Source: Petrimonas mucosa
GTDB lineage: Bacteria; Bacteroidota; Bacteroidia; Bacteroidales; Dysgonomonadaceae
DNA length: 64,000 bases
Direction of reading: 5' to 3'
NCBI RefSeq assembly: GCF_900095795.1
Contig: NZ_LT608328.1
Coordinates: forward strand, 372,001 to 436,000
Part shown: positions 45,927 through 55,903 of the stretch, piece after piece
Layout: each line of letters begins with the position of its first letter
Numbering within the stretch: position 1 is the first letter of the stretch
The notes under the pieces: model-generated
Seen by the model: only the letters and a program-made list of their open reading frames with translations
Database searches by the model: none
What the model was told of the DNA's origin: nothing
Position numbers and translations under genes: made by a program

Positions 45927-48841
45927 TTTCTTTTTGTTAGAAATTCATTCTTCAATTTGGTATATTGATCGTAGAACATGACTGCGGAACCCAGTGCATA
46001 TTCCGTCCCATCTATCACTTTCCGCGCATAGTAATAACTCTTGTCACCTATACATGTACCATAACAAACGTTCGTAACGGTCAGGAATGCTCCTGTATCT
46101 TTTAAACTGTATTTCTCTATCCCCCTGAATGTGTTTTCAATTAGGGGGAAGTATCTATCGGCGTCCAGAATTCCTTCTGTAACTCCTAAAGCCATTGCAT
46201 AGGCAAACATTACTGTGGAAGAGCTTTCGATAAAATTGCCTTTTTCACCTGGATAGATGGGTAATTGGTACCAATGGCCAGTTTTTTCATCCTGAAGTTT
46301 GGAGAGCGTCTGCATCATCTTGTCAAATTTAGCTTTAAGCTCTCTCTTCTCCGGCATGCTCTCCGGCATTACCCGCAAGGTATTGGCCAAGGTCATGGCT
46401 ACCCATCCGTTGCCCCGACCCCAGAATTCATTGTTCCGCCTTTTGGGATTATCTGCCCATCCTGGCATGCAGCATTTGTCGTCGAAAGCAATATCGTCAT
46501 TGTCCCATCCATGGTACCATAATCCGGTAGAGGGATCCTCAAGTTTTTCGGCGTGTGTTCTCAATTGCAAGGCTACCTCTCTTAAAAAGTTCTCATCTCC
46601 CGTCAAACGGTACATCTCTATAAGAAAAAGGCCGATCATGTAGACCGTGTCGTCCCACAGCTCAATCACGTTATCTCTGTGCGAAACGCCACCGTTAGAC
46701 GATCTTGGGATTTTGAGGTATTGATTGTACAGGTCGAATGCTTTCTCCCTATATTGATCTTCCCCTGTAACACGTGCCAAAAAGGCTATCCCGAATCCCG
46801 AGGCAAGCGCATTGGGGTGGATGCCGGAGGCTCTCTCCATATTGACATCCATTGCCTTACGGATATAAGCCAGCATGGTCTCTTTTTGGATGTTGTTTTC
46901 CCAACGGTCGACAATCGACCGCAAAAGGGTTGCTTGAGACCAGTCCCAGTGATATGTCTCTGCCGGGTGATACTGCTTGATTGCATAATCCATGAGCTTA
47001 TCGCCCCACTCGGGAATCTCCTGTCGGTTTAAAGCGAAGGTTCTGCTTTTGGAATTCCCATCCAGTCCCAGTTGAGGATAGACTGGATACCCCACGGAGA
47101 AGGATGCTACATCCATTCGATATTGGTGGTTTTGCATCAGGCAGACCTTTTTAGTGCTGGCGGGGATCGTAGTTGAGTATATGCGTATTTCACCTGGTAG
47201 TCCAACGATAATCTCTTCCCTCCAGTCACCATATATGTCGGCTATCAGTCCGCCTTGAATATCCCTTTCAAGTGTATCTCCATTAAACTTGAAGAGTCTC
47301 CCGTTATGCCATAATTCCTTTGTTTCATCGGCATCCCACCATAGAGGCAATGCATTATCCATTCTTGCAGGATCGGGCAACCGTTCACCTTTACTTGAGT
47401 AAAAGAAGGGTCGGGTATCCCCGCGGTCGGGTTGGGTATAGCATTCCATTCCAACCTTCGTGGGGTCATAATCTCCCACGGTTGCACGGTCATGAATGTG
47501 ATTGGTAGGTTGATCATAGCCCCAGATAATTTCGCCAGTGGCAGCATCCACTAGGCAGACACCATTTTTCTCGGCACCTGTCTCGATATTGAAGAAGATC
47601 TCCAGACCGAGACGTTCGGGGTCGATATCGGCAATCACTGCACAGTCGTTATGGTTCAATCCAATTCCCCATAGGGCTGTACCGTCATGATCGAGTGCAA
47701 AAGTACCGGGCACTACTTCGTCTTTTCCGTCTTCATCAATATCTGCTATGGCCATTCGATGACCACCCTGTCCCCAGTATCGCCTGTTCATCTCCGAGCT
47801 TTCCCAGTACCATTCCGTTTTCAGCTCCATATCCATCGCTTCTACCCTGATGTGACCGTAAGTTCCCCGTTGCATCAGCAGGCTGGGTTTTTTCCCATCC
47901 AGGTAAGCCAAACCCAGAAAATTTCGACTTGTCCAGTCGTAACTTCTTCCGATTTCAATATTTCGTGGTAACCACTCTCTTTTTTTCACTATTTTCCCCG
48001 TCTCGCCATCAAGCTTGACCAGGTATTCCGGGCCAGAAATGACCCGACCATCAGGTTCACGAGGGTCTTCTTCTCCCGCCTTCGTATACACTTCCGCTTT
48101 TCCATCACCGTCGAGGTCGAATACCATGAATGGAGCAAACCATACGCCTGTCTCTATGGCCCAACCCATATCATATCGCCACATAAACTCTCCCTTTGAA
48201 CTGTATGCTTCCAGTTTGTAGGTATCCCGGCTTCTTTGCCAACACCCGATACATGTTCCCGGATCAACATGTACCATGGCATCACGAAGCACCACAAAAT
48301 CGTACGCCCCGTCACCGTCCAGATCACCGATGCCAATTTTTATAACCCCAACGTTCGGATTCTCCAGAAGGATTGAACGCGAGTTGTTGTTGCCCTGATT
48401 GAAGAAAACATATACTTCCCCTCCTGGAATCTCTTCTTCTTTTCCATTTATAATCCTGGTAAGTTTGTACAGGTGTGCTTCAAATAATTTAGGCATCTCC
48501 GCAGCTGGTCCGTGATATTCGCATCCCCTGTCTATATAGTTTGTTGAGTGGGTAATAGGTTGATCGTTGACTTTTACGTAATCGTTGGGTTCAACTGATC
48601 CAACCATTTTACGGTACAGATTGAAGGCAACATCTGATGGATCATCCTCCAGCAAGCGCCATCCGATATAGATCGAAGTATCACTGCGCGTAAGGGCTAT
48701 CAAACCCCGGTCGAGATACTCCTTCTGCAGATCACCGCTTTCGTGGCGAAGCGATGACGTTTTGTCTGCACAACTCATGTTTCCGTGCAGTAAAACGATT
48801 AATAATACTATTTTCCCAAAATTAAACAATGTTTTATTCAT
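45923..48841 (-). CDS. Two-enzyme fusion: PL11 rhamnogalacturonan lyase and GH105 unsaturated glucuronyl/galacturonyl hydrolase
   Basis: About 972 residues from the ATG at 48841 (48850 is an alternative), with a lipoprotein-like signal (GNMSC near 25). Residues about 40-625 are a PL11 lyase: DRGLIALTRSDTSIYIGWR, then calcium-binding loops DLDGDGAYDF, DLDGDGKAEV and DIDEDGKDEV of the eight-bladed propeller, ending SKSRTFALN. Residues about 630-972 are a complete GH105 (alpha/alpha)6 domain: WDDTVYMIGLF with the catalytic Asp, GLWYHGWD, WGRGNGWVAM and ESSSTVMFAYAMA. PL11 cuts rhamnogalacturonan I by beta-elimination, leaving the unsaturated uronic acid that GH105 removes, so the chain joins two consecutive steps. 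Coupled to GH92 copy 3 by a 4-base overlap. Confidence 0.9.
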   Translation of the reverse strand: MNKTLFNFGKIVLLIVLLHGNMSCADKTSSLRHESGDLQKEYLDRGLIALTRSDTSIYIGWRLLEDDPSDVAFNLYRKMVGSVEPNDYVKVNDQPITHSTNYIDRGCEYHGPAAEMPKLFEAHLYKLTRIINGKEEEIPGGEVYVFFNQGNNNSRSILLENPNVGVIKIGIGDLDGDGAYDFVVLRDAMVHVDPGTCIGCWQRSRDTYKLEAYSSKGEFMWRYDMGWAIETGVWFAPFMVFDLDGDGKAEVYTKAGEEDPREPDGRVISGPEYLVKLDGETGKIVKKREWLPRNIEIGRSYDWTSRNFLGLAYLDGKKPSLLMQRGTYGHIRVEAMDMELKTEWYWESSEMNRRYWGQGGHRMAIADIDEDGKDEVVPGTFALDHDGTALWGIGLNHNDCAVIADIDPERLGLEIFFNIETGAEKNGVCLVDAATGEIIWGYDQPTNHIHDRATVGDYDPTKVGMECYTQPDRGDTRPFFYSSKGERLPDPARMDNALPLWWDADETKELWHNGRLFKFNGDTLERDIQGGLIADIYGDWREEIIVGLPGEIRIYSTTIPASTKKVCLMQNHQYRMDVASFSVGYPVYPQLGLDGNSKSRTFALNRQEIPEWGDKLMDYAIKQYHPAETYHWDWSQATLLRSIVDRWENNIQKETMLAYIRKAMDVNMERASGIHPNALASGFGIAFLARVTGEDQYREKAFDLYNQYLKIPRSSNGGVSHRDNVIELWDDTVYMIGLFLIEMYRLTGDENFLREVALQLRTHAEKLEDPSTGLWYHGWDNDDIAFDDKCCMPGWADNPKRRNNEFWGRGNGWVAMTLANTLRVMPESMPEKRELKAKFDKMMQTLSKLQDEKTGHWYQLPIYPGEKGNFIESSSTVMFAYAMALGVTEGILDADRYFPLIENTFRGIEKYSLKDTGAFLTVTNVCYGTCIGDKSYYYARKVIDGTEYALGSAVMFYDQYTKLKNEFLTKRK

Positions 48842-48956
48842 GACATCCATTAAGTGCGTTCTGAAACTTTAGGGTTGCTATCGGGTCGATTCTTTTTCGT
48901 CTATTCGAAAAGCAGCGACAGTGGATCAAGATCATTAAACTTAAGACCAGCTCACC

Positions 48957-48978
48957 TAAACTTTAACGTTAAAGTTTA
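48957..48978. promoter_or_regulatory. Candidate LacI-family operator ahead of PL11-GH105
   Basis: A perfect 22-base palindrome with the 14-base core CTTTAACGTTAAAG, 116 bases before the PL11-GH105 ATG. The core differs from the palindrome at 35461-35474 at only two, symmetric positions. No T run follows on either strand, so it is not a terminator. Confidence 0.6.
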
Positions 48979-49042
48979 TTTGGTAAAAGTATTCAAACAT
49001 TCTTAAAAAACAAAATAATTAGTCGTTCCTTATAAATTCGAA

Positions 49043-50586
<1,544 letters not shown>

Positions 50587-50603
50587 TTAATTGAGACAAA
50601 AAG

Positions 50604-51497
50604 TTAAGCGACATTTTTAATTAATTCTTTTTTAAGATTATACTGATCCCAAAATTCATCAATGGTTAAGTTACCCAATGCTGAGAATCTCCTTTTATGA
50701 TTATACCAGGATTCAATATATTCAAATACATGCAAGCGCATTTGCTCTCTTGTTTTGAGTTTGGTACCATAGACCAATTCAGATTTGAAAGTTTTGAAAA
50801 AGCTTTCAGCCACTGCATTATCCCAACAATTTCCCTTTCCACTCATACTTTGCTCCAGCTTCAAGGATTTCAACAGGTTTACAGTTTGTTTGCAGGCATA
50901 TTGGATGCCCCGGTCAGAATGAAATATCATTCCTTCTCCAAAAGGTCTGTTCCTGTTGGCCATCCTTATGGCAGGGACTACGGTATGGGATGCATTCATA
51001 TGATCGCTTATGGACCATCCGATCAGTTTGCGGTCAAAAAGATCCAGCACACAGGTCAGATAAAGAAATCCATCCTTACACGGAATATAGGTCAGGTCAG
51101 AGACACACGCTTTTACAGGCTCATTCTGATTAAACCTGCGATTCAGCAGATTTGGAGCAACCTTATAGTTGTGAGAGGCATCCGTCGTCACTTTGAATCG
51201 TCTCGAGAGTTTGCTGCGCAAGCCCATTTTCCTCATGTGGCATGCTACAGTGGTTCTCGAGACAGGAGTTCCGGATACCTGCAAATCCTTTGCCAGCCGG
51301 GGGCTTCCATTGCGTCCCCTGGCAGCAAAATAGGCATCTCTGATCTTTTCGTCCAACTCCATATATTTGCGCTTACGTTTGCCCTCCGGATCTTTAAGCC
51401 AGCGGTAATAACTGCTCCTGGGGACTTTCAATACTTTACACATCACCTCGATCGTCCATTGTTTCGAGTTATATTCCTTTATAAAGAGATAGATCAA
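50604..51497 (-). CDS. IS3-family transposase OrfB (DDE integrase domain)
   Basis: A 297-residue catalytic subunit. HTH_21-like region near the start (MELDEKIRDAYFAARGRNGS), then the rve integrase core with CVSDLTYIPCKDGFLYL (first Asp), IFHSDRGIQYA (second Asp) and GNCWDNAVAESFFKTFKSEL (Glu). The frame begins with TTG inside orfA's stop region (TTGA overlap). A slippery A7G string (complement of 51526-51533) in orfA would allow a -1 frameshift into this frame, which is open from there on, so the usual OrfAB fusion can be formed. Intact. Confidence 0.9.
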   Translation of the reverse strand: MIYLFIKEYNSKQWTIEVMCKVLKVPRSSYYRWLKDPEGKRKRKYMELDEKIRDAYFAARGRNGSPRLAKDLQVSGTPVSRTTVACHMRKMGLRSKLSRRFKVTTDASHNYKVAPNLLNRRFNQNEPVKACVSDLTYIPCKDGFLYLTCVLDLFDRKLIGWSISDHMNASHTVVPAIRMANRNRPFGEGMIFHSDRGIQYACKQTVNLLKSLKLEQSMSGKGNCWDNAVAESFFKTFKSELVYGTKLKTREQMRLHVFEYIESWYNHKRRFSALGNLTIDEFWDQYNLKKELIKNVA

Positions 51498-51793
51498 CGA
51501 TCTCTCTTGGAGATGATGCTCAAAGCTTTTTTTAATATGTCCCGCTCCGTTTCAGCCTCGCCAAGGCGTTTTTCCAGTTCAGCAATCCTTTTGGTATCTT
51601 CACTTAATGACTGGACACCGTGTCCGGGGAAACTGGCTTCTCCTTTCTGCTGGTATTCTTTCCGCCAACGATATAAAAGAAAGGGGGCAATACCCAATTC
51701 CTGTGCAAGCTCGGAAATATTCTTGCGTTCTAAACTGAGTTTGACCGCATTCTCTTTGAATGCCTTGTCAAAATGGGTTCTTTGTTTTCTCAT
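51494..51793 (-). CDS. IS3-family transposase OrfA (helix-turn-helix subunit)
   Basis: A 99-residue protein from the ATG at 51793. The N-terminal HTH_Tnp_1 region reads HFDKAFKENAVKLSLERK and ISELAQELGIAPFLLYRWRK, followed by a leucine-zipper-like coiled coil (IAELEKRLGEAETERDILKK). It ends in ISKRDR. The A7G slippery sequence lies in DILKKAL. It binds the ends of the IS and supplies the N-terminus of OrfAB. Confidence 0.88.
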   Translation of the reverse strand: MRKQRTHFDKAFKENAVKLSLERKNISELAQELGIAPFLLYRWRKEYQQKGEASFPGHGVQSLSEDTKRIAELEKRLGEAETERDILKKALSIISKRDR

Positions 51794-52005
51794 ATTACAC
51801 AAAAATAAGCGTTTATGCTTAACTCTGTGTCCCGGCTAAGTTAGTAATTCCAATTGCAAAAAAACACAACTGTTTATGAGATTATTTTACTGAATATCTG
51901 ATAAATATACGCTTTTAAGGAGCGACTAATTAAACAATTTTAACTACTTTAACAGCCAATCCTACTGTTTCTCTTTCCGTTCGACTCAATTGTTGAATGC
52001 TGAAC

Positions 52006-53811
52006 CTATTCTTCGTATAGGTAATTGAATCGTCCTCCCGGCATTGTATCTCCGTTGAGATAAAAATCCATAATATTCCCTTCATCTTGCATATTATCAG
52101 ACCATTTAAACTGGAATTTGACCGGCTTCCCTTCCATTTCCATCAAGATTTTGGCTACCTTGATCTCTAATTTGTTCCCTTTTACGGCATATGGTACATC
52201 TCCCACTTTTTCCCATGACCACCAGCCGTTTCGGTTTTTTTCTATGATGGCTTTTTCACCGGGCGTGATCCGGTTGATCACATAGTCATATCCGTTCCAG
52301 CCGGTGAAAGGGTTGTTATCGGCATCAATGAAAAGCATCATCCAGTTTCGGTCGGATTTTGGAGTGAGTTTTTCAGCCGTTTCGACGTAAAAATAAAGAT
52401 GACGGTTGTCTCTGGCTACCTTGGCTGCCACGAGGTCGTTTCGTCCAGTGTTGTTTATATAGATCCGGTTAAAGTATCCGCGGTGGTTCCGGTGAACGGT
52501 GTTTCCCCGATAGTGTTTGTAATGGGGTGCTACACCCTCCCAATCATTACACGAACCAATTTTAATGCTTTTGGAGGAAGATGCCTTGGGAGTAGGGAGG
52601 GTGCCTTTAAACTTGCGTACATAGTCGATTAGCTGATAGTAGTAAACATCGCCTTTGTCGCCCCACTCGTTGTTGGGTTCGATGTCCCGGCTGCGATCCC
52701 AGTCAAACTGATCAACAAAAGAGAATGGCCATCCTGTCCAGATACTTTGAGGCAGAAGCATCTCGACGGTATATTCGTTCCACCCGGTTACAAATACCAT
52801 TTCCGGATCTATTTCCAGTGCGGCTTCCCACTGCTCGGAGAAGTTATATCCGCGTAGGTAACCATCGACACGGGGGTCAACACCTTTTTTGTGTGAGTAA
52901 CTGCGGCCAAAGGTTCCGGGAATGTTGAAAGCGCAACACATGCCACGTGACTCGAATGAGGCGTTTTGTGCAATTCCAACGGCAGCCTGCTCGTACCTGC
53001 CGTCCTCTTTTTTTACATAACCATGCAGCGGATAATTTTCTAGCCATGCCCATTGGTCGTTTCGCTGAGGACCTTTAACATAGTCCGGTTGCCCGGGACG
53101 GAAGGTAAAGAACTCACGTATCTCACGGTCTTCCGGCGAATCGGTGAGATTATCCGGGTAGGCCATAACAAGCGGTTTACCTTTCCAGTAGAACCAAAGA
53201 TCTTTGTAGCGTCCAGGTTTGTAAATCTGGCGGTAAATCTTCCGAATGGTATGCAAGCTTCTCTTACTGGCTGTAAATTCGAGCATAAACGCAATTTTAG
53301 GAGGATTCACTCCCTGTTTCAACGCTTTTTCCCACTCTTCAAACAGCTCTTTGGTAGCATACTGATGTCCTTCACCGGTGTCATCCAAAAATATGACGTC
53401 TATGCCAGCATCGCTTAGCATCTCGGCATGTTTACGCAATACCCACGGATCGGCACTTTGATAGTACCCAAACAGCGGTTCCCCCCAGAAGAAACGTCCG
53501 GGTTTTAGGGTACCCCAGGCTGGATGATCATAAATTTTCAAAGCTTCCGGATGCTTGATCAATATCTGGGAAATATTCTTGACTGTTTGAGTCGTGTCGT
53601 CCCACCCCTTGTGCCAGTTCCAGTAAAAGATCGCAACAAACTTATCCGATTTGATATCACCGGTCTCTGCATGCATAGAGAGAGTACGTTGCAGAGCATC
53701 GGTAGCCGGCAGTCCGTTTCCGGGATGGCGGGATACCAGTTGTGCAATTCCAGGAGTATTGTGGAGAGAAATGCAAAGATTAACCACAAGCAGGAGTAAA
53801 AACTTTTTCAT
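52006..53811 (-). CDS. Exported GH71/GH99-like TIM-barrel protein with C-terminal sugar-binding-like domain
   Basis: A 601-residue protein with signal peptide (ends GIAQ, residue 24). Residues about 55-400 look like the barrel of GH71/GH99-type proteins: FVAIFYWNWHKGW, WGEPLFGYYQSADPWVLRKH, AGIDVIFLDDTGE, GKPLVMAYPDN, VFVTGWNEYTVEML with a Trp-Asn-Glu pair. The last 170 residues (about 430-600) resemble a CBM9-like domain (NRHLYFYVETAEKLTP, WMMLFIDADNNPFTGWNGYD). GH99 enzymes are endo-alpha-mannosidases, which would fit GH92 neighbours, but I cannot place this protein in a numbered family with certainty. It lies upstream of the IS cluster. Confidence 0.65.
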   Translation of the reverse strand: MKKFLLLLVVNLCISLHNTPGIAQLVSRHPGNGLPATDALQRTLSMHAETGDIKSDKFVAIFYWNWHKGWDDTTQTVKNISQILIKHPEALKIYDHPAWGTLKPGRFFWGEPLFGYYQSADPWVLRKHAEMLSDAGIDVIFLDDTGEGHQYATKELFEEWEKALKQGVNPPKIAFMLEFTASKRSLHTIRKIYRQIYKPGRYKDLWFYWKGKPLVMAYPDNLTDSPEDREIREFFTFRPGQPDYVKGPQRNDQWAWLENYPLHGYVKKEDGRYEQAAVGIAQNASFESRGMCCAFNIPGTFGRSYSHKKGVDPRVDGYLRGYNFSEQWEAALEIDPEMVFVTGWNEYTVEMLLPQSIWTGWPFSFVDQFDWDRSRDIEPNNEWGDKGDVYYYQLIDYVRKFKGTLPTPKASSSKSIKIGSCNDWEGVAPHYKHYRGNTVHRNHRGYFNRIYINNTGRNDLVAAKVARDNRHLYFYVETAEKLTPKSDRNWMMLFIDADNNPFTGWNGYDYVINRITPGEKAIIEKNRNGWWSWEKVGDVPYAVKGNKLEIKVAKILMEMEGKPVKFQFKWSDNMQDEGNIMDFYLNGDTMPGGRFNYLYEE

Positions 53812-53870
53812 TGTTATTGTTTATTTTATCAGCAGATACAAATCAATATCAACCGCTGCTGTTAGCTAAA

Positions 53871-54570
53871 TCACGGCTCTGGTTCCAATATCTGTCTGTC
53901 CAGTTTTTTTGGTTCAAACAAAAATCTATGGGCTCCCCCTTTAACTTCCACAACGGTTTCCGTATAAATAATAGCTGTCGTGAAGCCCTGCTTTATCCAG
54001 TATCCCCAGGATGGAGCCATCTCTTTTGTGGCCATTTGGCAAGCTGTTTCCACATAACCATAGTTTGACAACATCCGTGGTAGATATTTGCTCCCCGGTA
54101 GTCTAAAATCAAGGGAGTAATGATTTTCGACTACAGCACGGTTCAAGTTTGCTGCCACCTTCTCGACGAATTCATCAGGGACCAGTGCGACGGCTTGTGC
54201 CGTTTGTGATCCATTGGCATAAAGAACAATCTGCCGATTCAGGTATTTCTCATTGATCAGCTCCTTCAATTTTTCTGTTTTGTTTTTATATGTGGTCTCC
54301 TCATTGCCTCTAATCTTCGAGAAACGATGCATGAGCAGGATAATCAGGTAATAATAACAAGTGGAGGTGAAATTGCTGGGTGTTTGGGTATTATAATAGA
54401 CCCAATCGCCAAGACCAACAGTTATGGTTACTTTCGTACCTCGCTCTCCGGTCAATTTTATTTTCGCATACTCCCCAAAGGTTTATCCCCATATCAAAAA
54501 CAATGACTGAATCACCAAATGATAGCATCGAGACAGGTGTAAATAGCAAGTTTTGACCATCTTGGATAAA
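53871..54570 (-). pseudogene. Collapsed GH78 alpha-L-rhamnosidase relic
   Basis: Pieces of a GH78 enzyme survive in order. From about 54570 one frame reads LLFTPVSMLSFGDSVIVFDM and GINLWG (rhamnosidase N-terminal beta domain); after a frameshift it reads FGEYAKIKLTGERGTKVTI, then jumps directly to the catalytic-domain motif GLGDWVYYNTQTPSNFTST and on through ANGSQTAQAVALVP, GSKYLPRMLSNYGYVE and PSWGYWIKQGFTT. It then jumps again to a C-terminal TVVEVKGGAHRFLFEP. So there are two in-frame internal deletions and one frameshift. The open part (53871-54455) could encode 194 residues from a TTG, but without signal peptide and without the acid residues of the barrel. Confidence 0.7.
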
Positions 54571-54603
54571 TAGTCACTATTCTTTTTAAAATTGAATCAA
54601 GGT

Positions 54604-55836
54604 TTAAAGCTTGAATTGCGGAATTTTCACCCATTCTCCATCTTTCAAGGCTGATTGGTGGGCAGCTATGCCGCCGACTGTCATGTTAAGCGACATGGCG
54701 ATATCGATCAACGGTTTACGGTCCTCAAGGATAGCCCTGACAAATTCTTCGGTCAGATGTCCGTGCGAACCACCATGACCTCCTTCCGGCATGCCCGGGG
54801 GAAGAGCGGGGCGGGTCAGATCAGGAAGATTCTTTTCTTCTCCTTCGTACCCGTCGTAATAGGAGCCTCTTGTTCCTCTGGTCCTGCCGGTTTCAGAGCC
54901 ATATCCATTGCCAATGGTATCACTGCTTCTGCCCATACGGGCTGTTCCTCCTTCACTTGTACGATAGAACGCGATCTCTGTGGCGAAAGGATTCCTATAA
55001 ATGTTGTTCCCGGGTTGATACCTTTCCAGGGTACTCTTTATGCCGATACATGAGACTTCCAGAAAGGAGCCGCCGGTAACGGCAACATAGTAAGCGTCAG
55101 AATGAGTTGGATACCATTGAGGCGGCATGCCATGGCGCCAATTGTTAAAAGAGTCGATTCCCTTTTCTGAATAGTGCCAGTACTCACCTTCGGTATATAT
55201 TATCCGGCCAAAACCTCCCGAGTGGTAAATCTGACGCATCGCATATAAGTTTTCCCTGAACATCGATGTCTCAAACATCATGTATTTCAGTCCCGTTCTC
55301 TTAACTGTCTCAAACAACCTCTCAGCCTCTTCAAAAGAGCCAAAAACGGCTGGCACAGCGCAAGCCACGTGCTTTCCGTGGTTTAAGGCATCGATGCAAT
55401 GTTTCGCATGGCTAGGTGCATCTGTGGCCACAAATACGGCTTCTATCGTGTCATCCTTTATCAGTTCCTCAAGCGACGGATAGCTCTTTTTGCATCCGGT
55501 TACCTTTGCCAGTTCGCTGCACCGTTCCGGGATCAGGTCGCTGACAGCTGCGACTTCCACATTGGGATGGTTCTGAAACCCAAATGACGCTGCAAATTTA
55601 CAAACGCCATAACCAACCAGCCCTACTCGTATTTTACGGTCAGATACGGGGATCCATTCTTTCTTCGTTCCCGTGCCATTTCCATGATCATCAAAGCCCT
55701 GAATGGGTGGAGGATTGTCAAGAATAGATATGCTGCCTTGAGCTCGTTGCAGACTGAACATGCCAGCGCCGACTCCAATTCCTGCCCTCTTGATAAAATC
55801 ACGGCGACCAAGATCATGATGATTTTGTATTTTCAT
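54604..55836 (-). CDS. Tat-exported Gfo/Idh/MocA-family protein
   Basis: A 410-residue protein. The ATG at 55836 is chosen because it begins MKIQNHHDLGRRDFIKRAGI, a twin-arginine signal; the frame is open upstream to 55998 without a signal. The Rossmann domain opens KIRVGLVGYGVCKFAA (about 69-84), and the region where the family has the catalytic EKP reads GKHVACAVPAVFGS (about 152), so the lysine is replaced by valine. The C-terminal alpha/beta domain has EVSCIGI and GGHGGSHGHLTEEFV. Relatives include GH109-type glycosidases that use NAD for elimination chemistry; a non-dehydrogenase role is possible. Export with bound cofactor explains the Tat signal. Confidence 0.82.
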   Translation of the reverse strand: MKIQNHHDLGRRDFIKRAGIGVGAGMFSLQRAQGSISILDNPPPIQGFDDHGNGTGTKKEWIPVSDRKIRVGLVGYGVCKFAASFGFQNHPNVEVAAVSDLIPERCSELAKVTGCKKSYPSLEELIKDDTIEAVFVATDAPSHAKHCIDALNHGKHVACAVPAVFGSFEEAERLFETVKRTGLKYMMFETSMFRENLYAMRQIYHSGGFGRIIYTEGEYWHYSEKGIDSFNNWRHGMPPQWYPTHSDAYYVAVTGGSFLEVSCIGIKSTLERYQPGNNIYRNPFATEIAFYRTSEGGTARMGRSSDTIGNGYGSETGRTRGTRGSYYDGYEGEEKNLPDLTRPALPPGMPEGGHGGSHGHLTEEFVRAILEDRKPLIDIAMSLNMTVGGIAAHQSALKDGEWVKIPQFKL

Positions 55837-55903
55837 TTCAATTGATTTATATATGTTTAAAACGTTGGTTGCAAGTTGTATGACTTTGCCGGTAGAGCCT
55901 GGA

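Larger units (their letters stand above)
50591..51836 (-). mobile_element. IS3-family insertion sequence nested in the IS5/IS1182-type element
   Basis: A 1246-base element with orfA and orfB. The ends share inverted repeats (GAGACAAAAAGTTAAGC at the left, GGGACACAGAGTTAAGC read inward from the right, 14 of 17 identical). A likely 3-base duplication TAA flanks it (50588-50590 and 51837-51839). It lies within the 5' leader of the IS5/IS1182-type transposase, so it inserted after that element. Confidence 0.75.

Noticed and set aside
48957-48978. The 22-base palindrome as a terminator
   Set aside because: The stem is AT-rich with no loop and no T run on either strand; operator is the better reading.
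50697-51839. A 380-codon + strand frame across the IS3 element
   Set aside because: Antisense to orfA and orfB, whose DDE and helix-turn-helix motifs are clear.
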